A stretch of DNA of 64,000 nucleotides from Rhodopirellula halodulae. GTDB taxonomy: Bacteria > Planctomycetota > Planctomycetia > Pirellulales > Pirellulaceae. The notes beneath the pieces are model-generated. The model ran no database searches. It was not told the DNA's origin and worked only from the letters and a program-made list of their open reading frames with translations. A program made the position numbers and the translations under genes. Below, piece after piece: positions 55,776 to 63,843 of this stretch; within the stretch, counting starts at the first letter, position 1; every line of letters begins with the position of its first letter. The DNA is taken from contig NZ_JAJKFV010000010.1 in assembly GCF_020966775.1 (NCBI RefSeq), forward strand, positions 186,001 through 250,000, read 5' to 3'.

Positions 55776-55813
55776 AAAGCCGGCGCTCACCCTCTGTGGG
55801 CGTCGGCTTTTTT
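55776..55813 (+). terminator. Intrinsic terminator of nrdJ
   Basis: AAAGCCGGCGCTCAC pairs with GTGGGCGTCGGCTTT over 15 bp with two wobbles around a 5-nt loop, ending in TTTTTT. It lies 37 nt past the nrdJ stop. Confidence 0.93.
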
Positions 55814-55836
55814 CATTCGCCAAGCTGAGGTCTGGC

Positions 55837-56128
55837 GACAGTCGCGGATCGCTGCGTGGGTCGGCGCCTCAGCGTAGGTTGGCCACTCTTGGCCGACACC
55901 TACCACATACAATCAACCGTAGGTCCGGTTCCACCGGACACCACGCTGTACTTCTCTCCACTTATCAAGCCAATCATTGCTGGCGCAACGTGCTGGCATG
56001 GGCTGCGGGCGTTTATTTGCGAGGCGATCGTTGCAGGAGACCTCGCTTTGTTCCAAAGCATCGGCCGGGGCGTCATGTGAGACATGACCTACCGAGAGAA
56101 CAAGGGGCCCCATTGTTCCGCCGAGCGA
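55837..56128 (+). repeat. Composite REP-like element, copy 3
   Basis: A (55837-55868), B (55873-55896), C (55919-55939), TTGTTCCAAAGCATCGGCCG block, inverted D (56072-56092) and a degenerate E (arms AACAAGGG and CCATTGTT). Same order as the copies in the fmt-leuA gap about 6 kb away. With the terminator it fills the 456-bp gap before the FHA-EAL gene. Confidence 0.88.
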
Positions 56129-56194
56129 CACAGCCAACTCGACCAAGGCATTCGGGGCGTCGTCGCCCGTTACTTACTGATCGTCCCAGTGAGA

Positions 56195-57310
56195 TCAGGC
56201 CGGTGCGGGGCGACCGTAGTAGAAACCTTGAGCCAGGTCGAAGCCGATTTCTTGGCAGGCTTCGGCTTCTTCGATCGTTTCAATGCCTTCGGCGAGCGCT
56301 GAAATATCCAGGTCTTGCACCATGCTAACCAACGATCGCAACATTCGCATTCGGTTCTCGTCCGCGACACTCAAGCCGCGAATCAAACCAATGTCGAACT
56401 TGACGTAGTCCGGCCGGGCTTCGACCAATTCGGCCAAGCGTGCTTGCCCGGCACCGAAGTCGTCGTACGCCAATTGCATGTTGAGTTCTTTGAGCGTCGC
56501 ATGCAGGCGTTGCATTTGTTTCGGGTTGGTGACGGCCGATTCGTGAATTTCCAAAACGATCTGAGTGTTCGACGCCATCGAGCGGACTTTGCACAACGAG
56601 TCGATCAGCGACTGGGTGTCTTCCATCTCTTTGGGGTGCGTGTTCACAAACAACGTCGGTGAATCTGGGATTTCACGTCCTTCTCGCAAGCCTTCCCAGC
56701 GAAGCATGCGGCTGAGTTCGACTTCCAAATTGAGTTGCTCGGCGGCATGGAACATTGCCCCGACGGACTCCAGCCCAAACACACTGCCGCGACCCAGAAT
56801 CTCAAATCCGACTTGGCGAGCACCGGAAAGGGTCACGATGGGTTGGAAGTGAGGGCGAACCAGGCGTTGGCTCATCAAACGGTCGAATTGGACGAGCGCG
56901 AGGGCTTGATCGCAGACGTTTTCTGAAATGGTGCCGGCGGTCACCCCGGTTGGCGATTGGCGACGAACGCGAAAAGGAGCCTCGGCGAAGTGAATCAGAT
57001 CTTCGTTTCCAACGAACGCGGTTCCTTCCACACGTTCTCCGTTCAAGTAGGTCCCGTTGGTGCTTTCCAAATCACGGACCATCAGTTTGCCGTCTTCGAC
57101 CTTCAGCTCGGCATGGTTGCCGCTGACGGTGCGGAATTGCAGCTTCATTGCCACGCCCGACTTGCGGCCCACGATAAAGGGCTCTTGGTCGATCGGCGTG
57201 TGCTGCAGCGTATCGCCTGGTCCCATCGGTCCCGACAAGAACCACACGTCTTCACAGACGGCGGTGCTTCGTCGAAGCGAGTCGAGGGAGAGGCTATCAA
57301 CAGAAGCCAT
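56195..57310 (-). CDS. FHA-EAL domain protein, probable cyclic-di-GMP phosphodiesterase
   Basis: 371 residues. Residues about 45-115 form an FHA domain (EPFIVGRKSGVAMKLQFRTV, SGNHAEL, DLESTNGTYLNGERV), which binds phosphothreonine peptides. Residues about 140-368 are an EAL domain: GFEILGRG (Glu kept, EAL changed to EIL), FVNTHP, LEIHES, AYDDFGAGQ, YVKFDIGLIRG, AEGIETIEEA and QGFYYGRP. All metal and catalytic residues I can check are present, so activity is likely. It would degrade c-di-GMP under control of a Ser/Thr kinase, whose gene is not here. FHA with EAL is an uncommon pairing. Confidence 0.9.
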   Translation of the reverse strand: MASVDSLSLDSLRRSTAVCEDVWFLSGPMGPGDTLQHTPIDQEPFIVGRKSGVAMKLQFRTVSGNHAELKVEDGKLMVRDLESTNGTYLNGERVEGTAFVGNEDLIHFAEAPFRVRRQSPTGVTAGTISENVCDQALALVQFDRLMSQRLVRPHFQPIVTLSGARQVGFEILGRGSVFGLESVGAMFHAAEQLNLEVELSRMLRWEGLREGREIPDSPTLFVNTHPKEMEDTQSLIDSLCKVRSMASNTQIVLEIHESAVTNPKQMQRLHATLKELNMQLAYDDFGAGQARLAELVEARPDYVKFDIGLIRGLSVADENRMRMLRSLVSMVQDLDISALAEGIETIEEAEACQEIGFDLAQGFYYGRPAPA

Positions 57311-57678
57311 GACAACAAATTCGTGAAGGATGAATGAAACGCGAACGGAGATTGAGGGGGCAAGACCTCGTTCTGCTGCAAAGCTAGGTCACTTGTTGTG
57401 TACATATGGACTGCACCCCAAGTTTTTCGCCGGAATTTCGCGACTGTGCTCGTTGTGACAACAAGCCCGCGGCCACGCATTCCGGTTGCAACGGTTGGGT
57501 GGCCTCATCGGTCCAGAGCCGGTGTGCGACGCCGCCCTGCGCAAGACCGCGACGTTCGAGAGACCAAGTAGCCGCCGTGCGTTAGCACCGATTGTTGAGC
57601 TCGTTTGCGGGGGCTGCGTTTCTCTGCGTTGGGGAGTCGATCGCGGAACAGTTGGGGGCAACGGTTCGACTCTGGTGT

Positions 57679-57749
57679 CCGAATTCTTGACGAATCCGGC
57701 TACGTTTGGCGTGTGGGTATTTATCCGAATTCTTGGCGAATCCGGCTAC
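57679..57749 (-). repeat. Two F-type REP-like hairpins
   Basis: Copies at 57679-57703 and 57725-57749, 46 bp apart. On the minus strand: foot GTAG, arms CCGGATTC and GAATTCGG (one wobble), loop GTCAA or GCCAA. Confidence 0.85.
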
Positions 57750-57767
57750 GTGTTGGCCGCATTACCC

Positions 57768-57845
57768 GTCGGTTGGCCACTCATGGCCGACATTCACCGC
57801 TCTATTACCTCCCGAATCCAGCTTCCTGTGGCCCTGTGGCCCTTT
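57768..57845 (+). repeat. B-type hairpin and G-type motif
   Basis: 57768-57791 is a B element with GTCG instead of GTAG and loop CTCA. 57826-57845 reads CTGTGGCCCTGTGGCCCTTT, the G-type motif in the reverse sense. Confidence 0.75.
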
Positions 57846-58004
57846 CCCCTCCTACACCCTGCTCCCCTTTCCGCTCCCATCCGCCCCCATTCCCAAAAAA
57901 GGTCAACCTGCACTCGGACCTCGTGATATCCTAAGATCACGTCGCCGGGGTCGCTTTGCGCGCCCACGGCAGACACTGCTTTTCTGTCGACGAAGGAATT
58001 CATC

Positions 58005-59765
58005 ATGAGCCGGACGATGCAAGATTTCACGGATTTGCTGCTCCAACAGGGCGTCATCAGTCTCGATCAATTGTCCGAAGCGGAAGAAGTCGCCAAAAAC
58101 ACCGACGCGGACATCGGCGACGTCCTGATCAAAATGGAATACGCCACGCCCGAAGAAGTCGGGATGGCGGTCGCGAAATACCACAAAATCCCGTTCGTCG
58201 ACCTCCGCAGCGAGCGAATCAGCGAAACGGTGATCGAATTGGTCCCCGAATCCGTCGCTCGGGAAAACACCGTTTTGCCGTTCAAAGAAGAAGACGGCGC
58301 CCTGACGATTCTCATCGCCGACCCCTTTGACCTCGAAACGGTCGAAAAGCTCCGGTTCATTCTGAACCGAAAGATCGAGACCGCCCTGGCACCCAAGGAA
58401 GCCATCAACGGGGCAATCAACCAGTACTACGGTCAGGTCGAAGGGGAATCGGCTGACTCGATGCTGCAAGAATTCACCGACACGGCCATCGACTTCACCG
58501 AAACCGAGTCGGACTCTGGCGGGGGGACCGAGGAAACGGTGGATGACAATTCCGCCCCCGTGATCCGGTTGGTCAATTTGATGATCGCCGAAGCCGTTCA
58601 GTTGCGGGCCAGTGACATTCACGTCGAGCCCTTCGAAGATCGGGTGCGAATTCGTTATCGAATTGACGGCCGTTGCGTGGAGCGGGAAGCAGCCCCCCGG
58701 CGGATGCTGTCGGCCATCATCGCTCGGATCAAGATCCTCTCCAAGATCGACATCTCTGAAAAGCGACGCCCCACGGACGGGCGGATCAAGATCACCGTGG
58801 GGGACAAGCAGCTCGACCTGCGGGTCAGCATCATCCCCACCAACCACGGCCAGTCCTGCGTGATGCGGTTGTTGGACAAGGACAACATCAAAGTCGGTAC
58901 CCGGCAGCTTGGTTTGTCAGAACGCGACTTCCGGAACTTCAACTCCCTGATCCGCCGACCCAACGGGATCGTGCTGGTGACCGGCCCCACGGGGTCGGGA
59001 AAGACGACGACTCTCTATGCGTCGCTCAACGCATTGAACCGGCCCGACCGAAAGATCATCACGGCGGAAGACCCGGTCGAATACTACTTGCCCGGGATCA
59101 ACCAAGTCGAAGTGAAGCACAACATTGGGCTCGACTTCGCACGCATCATTCGAGCCATGTTGCGGCAAGCACCCAACATCATTCTCGTCGGGGAAATGCG
59201 AGATCACGAGACCGCATCGATGGGAATTCAGGCTTCACTGACTGGACACTTGGTTTTCAGTACCCTACACACGAACGATGCGCCCAGTGCTATATCACGA
59301 ATGGTGGACATCGGTGTACCATCCTACATGGTGGCGAGTTCCGTGATCGCGGTGCTGGCCCAGCGTCTGGTGCGGACGATTTGCCCCCGGTGCAAGGTCC
59401 GGTATCAGCCGCCGCAGAGCGTCATCGACGACTCGGAAATTCCACCGGAGATGCTGGCCCAGGCCGAGTTCAGCAAGGGCAAAGGTTGCACGTACTGCGG
59501 TCGTTCCGGCTACCGCGGCCGGATCGGGATCTACGAATTGATGCTGATCAACAACAAGCTTCGCGAATTGATGTTCAAAGGAACAACGACGAAGACGATT
59601 CGCGAGGAGGCCATAAAGAACGGCATGTCAACGCTTTACGCCGATGGCATGCTCAAAGTGATCCGGGGGATCACGACGTTCGAAGAGGTGCATCGTGTGG
59701 CCAAGAAAACAGAGCAAGAAGCACTCGCGCTCAGCCACATCTCCAAGGAACTGTCGTCGCTGTAA
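58005..59765 (+). CDS. Type IV pilus assembly / type II secretion ATPase (PilB/GspE), first copy
   Basis: 586 residues. N-terminal GspE-N domain (LLLQQGVISLDQLSEAEEVA, YHKIPFVDLRSE), then the ATPase: Walker A VTGPTGSGKTTTLYASL, Asp box AEDPVEYYLPGI, Walker B IILVGEMRDHETA and the HTNDAPSA His box. A four-Cys zinc site follows (ICPRCKVR and GCTYCGRSGYRGR). It powers pilus extension or pseudopilus assembly. Good AAGGAA ribosome site. Second PilB-like protein and PilT are downstream. Confidence 0.95.
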   Translation: MSRTMQDFTDLLLQQGVISLDQLSEAEEVAKNTDADIGDVLIKMEYATPEEVGMAVAKYHKIPFVDLRSERISETVIELVPESVARENTVLPFKEEDGALTILIADPFDLETVEKLRFILNRKIETALAPKEAINGAINQYYGQVEGESADSMLQEFTDTAIDFTETESDSGGGTEETVDDNSAPVIRLVNLMIAEAVQLRASDIHVEPFEDRVRIRYRIDGRCVEREAAPRRMLSAIIARIKILSKIDISEKRRPTDGRIKITVGDKQLDLRVSIIPTNHGQSCVMRLLDKDNIKVGTRQLGLSERDFRNFNSLIRRPNGIVLVTGPTGSGKTTTLYASLNALNRPDRKIITAEDPVEYYLPGINQVEVKHNIGLDFARIIRAMLRQAPNIILVGEMRDHETASMGIQASLTGHLVFSTLHTNDAPSAISRMVDIGVPSYMVASSVIAVLAQRLVRTICPRCKVRYQPPQSVIDDSEIPPEMLAQAEFSKGKGCTYCGRSGYRGRIGIYELMLINNKLRELMFKGTTTKTIREEAIKNGMSTLYADGMLKVIRGITTFEEVHRVAKKTEQEALALSHISKELSSL

Positions 59766-60295
59766 TGCCCGCTCGTTCGGCGATCGTCACCCAGCCCGAT
59801 TTCTTCGAACGCGGGCAGCGGACGTCATCGGCCCATTTCGCCTGTTAGCGACAGTGCATCCAAGCGACCCCGATTCGGGATGTGCCAGCGACCTCGATAC
59901 TTCCCTGGCGGGTTGCGGTCGAACCACCCGCTTCGGATGCGGCCGCGAGCATTCTCGGCTCCCAACGCGAATTTCTTTGCCTTTGACGCTGTTTCACGCA
60001 TAATGAGACCGTCTGGCACGGGAAATCACGACGCCAGGCGGCTCATCTGGGAACCTTTCCCATGACCGAACGATCTGGCGGGATGCCAATCGCTCTGACT
60101 TGGTTCGTTCTTGTCTGTTTGACGAATCATCCGGGGTGTTTTGGGCCCGTCGCTGCAATGGCCGATTGGCGGTGAAATCCGTCATTCGGCGTCGTCGGTC
60201 ATCACGCTGAGCCGCTCCGGCACGCCCCTTCCCGCCACCGACGGCCTTTTCTATCCCATCGACTCACGCCCCTCTTTCCATTCCAGGCGTCCTCC
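59766..60295. other. 530-bp gap between pilus ATPase genes
   Basis: No gene and no GTAG hairpins or G-type motifs seen. A possible promoter for the PilT gene lies at 59977-60004. Confidence 0.5.
59977..60004 (+). promoter_or_regulatory. Candidate promoter upstream of pilT
   Basis: TTGCCT (59977-59982), 16-bp spacer, CATAAT (59999-60004). Moderate match to the housekeeping consensus, with a leader of about 285 nt. Confidence 0.35.
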
Positions 60296-61402
60296 ATGGC
60301 CACCGTGCTGATCGACAAACTGCTGCAAGCTGCTGTGAAGCAAGGCGTTAGCGATATTCATATCGTCGTCGGGCAGCCGCCAGTCTTTCGATTGCACGGT
60401 CGAATGCGGAAGCTGGAAACGAAGACGTTGGAAGCCGAAGACAGCGTGGCGTTGATGAAATCGATCACGCCGGAACGTTGTCAGCGTGAACTCCAAGAGA
60501 CCGGCTCGACCGACTTCGGGTTCGCGTTTGGCGAATTGGCCCGATTCCGGGTTTCGGTCTTCAAGCAGCGTGGCTTCATCTCCATGGTGCTGCGTCAGAT
60601 CCCCAATGACAAATTGACACCCGAGCAACTCGGGCTTCCCGAGGCTGTCGTCAAAATGGTTCACCGCCCTCGCGGGTTGTTCCTGGTGACGGGACCGACG
60701 GGTTCGGGGAAATCGACCACGCTGGCATCGTTGATCAACCTGCTCAACGAGACCATCGACCACCACATCATCACGATCGAAGACCCGATCGAGTTCTATC
60801 ACGAACACAAAGAATCGACGATCAACCAGCGGGAAGTCGGCGTGGATGTGCCGAGCTTTTCCGAAGCCATTCGTCGTGCGTTGCGGCAAGACCCCGACGT
60901 GATTCTGGTCGGCGAGCTTCGCGACCTCGAAACCATTGAAGCCGCGATTAGTGCGGCGGAAACCGGTCACGTCGTGTTTGGAACGTTGCACACGAACAGT
61001 GCTCAAGGCACGGTGAACCGGATCATCGACGCGTTCCCGGGCAACTTGCAGGATCAAATTCGGACCCAGTTGGCGTCAACGTTGATCGGCGTGGTGGCAC
61101 AGACGCTGTTGCCCAAGATCGGCGGCGGTCGTTGTGCCGCTTACGAAGTGCTGAACGTCACGCCGGGGATCGCCAACCTGATCCGCGAAAACAAGACGTT
61201 CCGAATCAACTCGTCCATGCAGACCGGTGCCAAGTTTGGCATGCAGTTGATGGACGACGCCCTGTTCAAACACTGGAAAGCCGACCGGGTCACGGTGGAA
61301 GACGTGCTTGCCAAAGCTCACCGCCCCGACGACTTGGCCAAGCGAATCGTCCAAGCCCGCCAAGGCCTCGGCGACGAACCCATTCCGATTAAAGAAGACT
61401 GA
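60296..61402 (+). CDS. pilT: Twitching motility / pilus retraction ATPase PilT
   Basis: 368 residues, PilT length. Features: LLQAAVKQGVSDIHIVVGQP at the start, Walker A LVTGPTGSGKSTTLASLINL, Asp box IEDPIEFYHEHKESTINQRE, Walker B VILVGELRDLETIEAAISAA (carries the PilT GELRD sequence), and AIRRALRQDPD and HTNSAQGTVNRIID. Lacks the four-Cys zinc site of PilB as expected. It disassembles pili during retraction. Shares the region with two PilB-like genes and pilC. Confidence 0.95.
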   Translation: MATVLIDKLLQAAVKQGVSDIHIVVGQPPVFRLHGRMRKLETKTLEAEDSVALMKSITPERCQRELQETGSTDFGFAFGELARFRVSVFKQRGFISMVLRQIPNDKLTPEQLGLPEAVVKMVHRPRGLFLVTGPTGSGKSTTLASLINLLNETIDHHIITIEDPIEFYHEHKESTINQREVGVDVPSFSEAIRRALRQDPDVILVGELRDLETIEAAISAAETGHVVFGTLHTNSAQGTVNRIIDAFPGNLQDQIRTQLASTLIGVVAQTLLPKIGGGRCAAYEVLNVTPGIANLIRENKTFRINSSMQTGAKFGMQLMDDALFKHWKADRVTVEDVLAKAHRPDDLAKRIVQARQGLGDEPIPIKED

Positions 61403-61409
61403 AAAGCTG

Positions 61410-61497
61410 AAAGGGCCTCAGGACCACAGCTCCACAGTGAGAGCTTCCGACGGCCATCGTTGATGTATTCCCGCTCCTGTGGCTCTGTGCCCCTTTG
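61410..61497. repeat. Inverted pair of G-type motifs in the pilT-pilB gap
   Basis: AAAGGGCCTCAGGACCACAG with CTCCACAG after it (61410-61437), and the reverse-complement form CCTGTGGCTCTGTGCCCCTT (61476-61495), with about 40 nt between. They occupy nearly all of the 116-bp gap and could form a long RNA hairpin between the two coding sequences. Confidence 0.75.
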
Positions 61498-61518
61498 ACT
61501 CCTTACCACTCGTGACCC

Positions 61519-63234
61519 ATGGCCCCACGTCGCATCGGACAGATCCTCGTTGACCTCGGTTTCCTCACCGATGATCAACTGCAAATTGTGCTCGACGAAC
61601 AAGAGCAACAGCCAGGTGCGTTGTTCGGGAAAGTCGCCGAGGACATGCAGTTGATCACCGACGAGCAACTGATCCAGGCGCTCGCCGAACAAATGGGGAT
61701 GCAAACGGTTTCGCTGGAGGACGCGAAACTGGAACCGGAGGTGATGGAGAAGATCAGCGAAACGATGGCCCAGCTGTATCGCTGCGTTCCGGTGCAGTTC
61801 GAAGACAACACGCTGACCATCGCGACTTGCGACCCACAGAACCTGAACATCCAAGACGAACTGCGGACGTTCTTGGGCTTTGAAATTCGGATCCTGGTCG
61901 CGACCGAGGCCGACGTTAACAAAACGATCACGAAGTACTACGACAGCGAAGCCGAAAGCGTCGAAAAGCTGGTCGCCGAACTGGCCGAAGACGAGGAACT
62001 GAAGGCCGCGGCAAGTCTGCTTGACAACGAGAAGTTCAACATCACCGACGCGGAAGCCTTGGCCGACTCGGCTCCCGTTCGCAAACTGCTCAACATGGTG
62101 TTGTTGCTGGCAATCAAGGACCACGCATCGGACATTCACTTCGAACCGTTCGAAGACGAATTCCGCATCCGGATCAAATCCGAAGGCGTGTTGTACGAGA
62201 TGGTTCCGCCGCCACGTCACCTCGCGTTCGCAATCACGACTCGTATCAAAGTCATGGCGAACCTGGACATCGCCGAACGACGGATGCCGCAAGACGGTCG
62301 CATCGAGTTGATGGTCGGTGGTCACCCGGTCGACCTTCGGGTGTCCGTGTTGCCGACCATCTTTGGCGAATCGACGGTCATGCGAGTGTTGGACCGCTCG
62401 GTGGTCAACCTGTCGCTGGACAACGTCGGAATGAACGAGGAAACCATGGAGCGTTTCCGTTCGGCGATTGACCGTCCCAACGGCATTGTCTTGGTGACGG
62501 GCCCAACGGGTTCGGGCAAGACCACGACCTTGTACTCGTCGCTGTCGGAACTGAACGACATCAGCGAGAAACTGATCACCACCGAAGACCCGGTGGAATA
62601 CGACATCGACGGCATCATTCAAATTCCGATCGACTCGGACGCGGGCGTGACGTTCGCTTCGTGTTTGCGAGCGATTTTGCGTCAGGATCCGGACACGATC
62701 CTGGTCGGGGAAATTCGCGATTTGGAAACGGCCGAAATCGCCATCCAAGCCGCGTTGACCGGTCACTTGGTGTTCAGCACGTTGCACACGAACGATTCTC
62801 CCAGCACGGTCACGCGTTTGACCGACATGGGAATCCAGCCCTTCATGATTTGCGCGACGGTCGAAGCCATTTTGGCTCAGCGATTGGTGCGTCGGATCTG
62901 CACCAGTTGTCGTGAGAAGACTCGCGTCAGCAGCGATCTGCTGATGGAACTCGGGATGACGCGTGACGAAATCGAGTCCACGGATTACTTCAAAGGTGTC
63001 GGCTGCGAGAAGTGCAACAACACGGGATACAAAGGCCGGATCGCGCTGTTCGAGTTGATGGTGCTCAACGACACGATTCGCGAAATGATCATGCGAAACG
63101 CCAGCACCGACGAACTGCGTGACCAAGCCCAAAGCGACGGAATGATCATCCTCCGCGAATTCGGAATGAACCTCGCGCGAGACGGCATCACCACCCTCGA
63201 CGAAATTGTCCGGGAGACCGTCGTCGACGGTTAG
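61519..63234 (+). CDS. Type IV pilus assembly / type II secretion ATPase (PilB/GspE), second copy
   Basis: 571 residues. N-terminal GspE-N domain (RIGQILVDLGFLTDDQLQIV), then SDIHFEPFEDEFRIRIKSEG, Walker A VLVTGPTGSGKTTTLYSSL, Asp box TEDPVEYDIDGII, Walker B TILVGEIRDLETAEIAIQAA, HTNDSPSTVTRLT and the zinc-Cys pairs ICTSCREK and GCEKCNNTGYKGR. It is a paralog of the protein at 58005-59765, with the same domain order. One may serve pili, the other type II secretion; which is which cannot be told here. Confidence 0.95.
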   Translation: MAPRRIGQILVDLGFLTDDQLQIVLDEQEQQPGALFGKVAEDMQLITDEQLIQALAEQMGMQTVSLEDAKLEPEVMEKISETMAQLYRCVPVQFEDNTLTIATCDPQNLNIQDELRTFLGFEIRILVATEADVNKTITKYYDSEAESVEKLVAELAEDEELKAAASLLDNEKFNITDAEALADSAPVRKLLNMVLLLAIKDHASDIHFEPFEDEFRIRIKSEGVLYEMVPPPRHLAFAITTRIKVMANLDIAERRMPQDGRIELMVGGHPVDLRVSVLPTIFGESTVMRVLDRSVVNLSLDNVGMNEETMERFRSAIDRPNGIVLVTGPTGSGKTTTLYSSLSELNDISEKLITTEDPVEYDIDGIIQIPIDSDAGVTFASCLRAILRQDPDTILVGEIRDLETAEIAIQAALTGHLVFSTLHTNDSPSTVTRLTDMGIQPFMICATVEAILAQRLVRRICTSCREKTRVSSDLLMELGMTRDEIESTDYFKGVGCEKCNNTGYKGRIALFELMVLNDTIREMIMRNASTDELRDQAQSDGMIILREFGMNLARDGITTLDEIVRETVVDG

Positions 63235-63240
63235 TGAAGT

Positions 63241-63262
63241 GAAACGGGGGCAGGGCCACAGT
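63241..63262 (+). repeat. G-type motif, left of four-helix gene
   Basis: GAAACGGGGGCAGGGCCACA with GT after it, beginning 6 nt past the second PilB stop. Its inverted partner is at 63796-63824. Confidence 0.65.
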
Positions 63263-63342
63263 GAACCAGACAATTTGATGTGAACGGCTGAATCGCAAAC
63301 GCTAGTTCGATGCGGAGGCGTTTAGAGAAAGAGCTGAAATGA

Positions 63343-63702
63343 ATGGCGAGCACATTTGAGGATTTGGAGGTTTGGAAACGCGGTTGTCGGCTTTCGGTTT
63401 CAGTTTATGAACTGCTCGCCGAATGTCGTGATTTCGGATTGAAGGACCAAATGCAGCGGAGCGCGGTCAGCATCCCTTCGAACATTGCGGAAGGTTACGA
63501 ACGAACACCAAAAGACTTCATTCGCTTTTTGATCATTGCCAAAGGCTCGTGTGCAGAGCTTCGAACTCAGCTTTACATCGCAACTCGAATCGATCTGATT
63601 TCCACTCAACAATCTGACCAGCTCATCGACGAATCAAAGCAAATTTCACGAATGTTGCAGGGGCTAATCAACAACCGGCAGCAGCAACTTGCGAATCAAT
63701 GA
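63343..63702 (+). CDS. Four-helix bundle (S23/IVP-like) protein
   Basis: 119 residues. The pattern ASTFEDLEVWKRGCRLSVSV, then KDQMQRSAVSIPSNIAEGYE, is that of the four helix bundle family first found as ORFs in intervening sequences of 23S rRNA genes. The core Arg/Ser and SIPSNIAEGYER motif are kept. The role is unknown; it may bind RNA. It sits between the second PilB gene and pilC, where pilus operons normally have no such gene, and is bracketed by two inverted G-type motifs. No clear ribosome site. Confidence 0.9.
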   Translation: MASTFEDLEVWKRGCRLSVSVYELLAECRDFGLKDQMQRSAVSIPSNIAEGYERTPKDFIRFLIIAKGSCAELRTQLYIATRIDLISTQQSDQLIDESKQISRMLQGLINNRQQQLANQ

Positions 63703-63795
63703 CATGACTGACCTTTAAATCACAATCCTCTGTTCCTGTTGGTGTTGTTGCCATTCGTGCTGACACGCTAACGACGAGATAACCGAAAACCTAAG

Positions 63796-63824
63796 CCTGT
63801 GGCCCTGTGTTCCTGCGGCCCTTT
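63796..63824 (-). repeat. G-type motif, right of four-helix gene
   Basis: CCTGTGGCCCTGTGTTCCTG with CGGCCCTTT after it, the reverse-complement sense of the motif at 63241-63262. It ends 19 nt before the pilC start. Confidence 0.7.
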
Positions 63825-63843
63825 CAACTTTTGTAGCAATCCC

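Larger units (their letters stand above)
57311..58004. other. 694-bp gap with repeats before the pilus ATPase gene
   Basis: Holds two F-type hairpins, one B-type with a GTCG foot and one G-type motif, listed separately. No convincing gene. The stretch 57311-57670 shows nothing I can call. AAGGAA lies before the ATG of the ATPase. Confidence 0.5.

Noticed and set aside
61318..63273. A 651-codon frame antisense to the second PilB gene
   Set aside because: Shadow of a conserved ATPase gene; no motif, no ribosome site.
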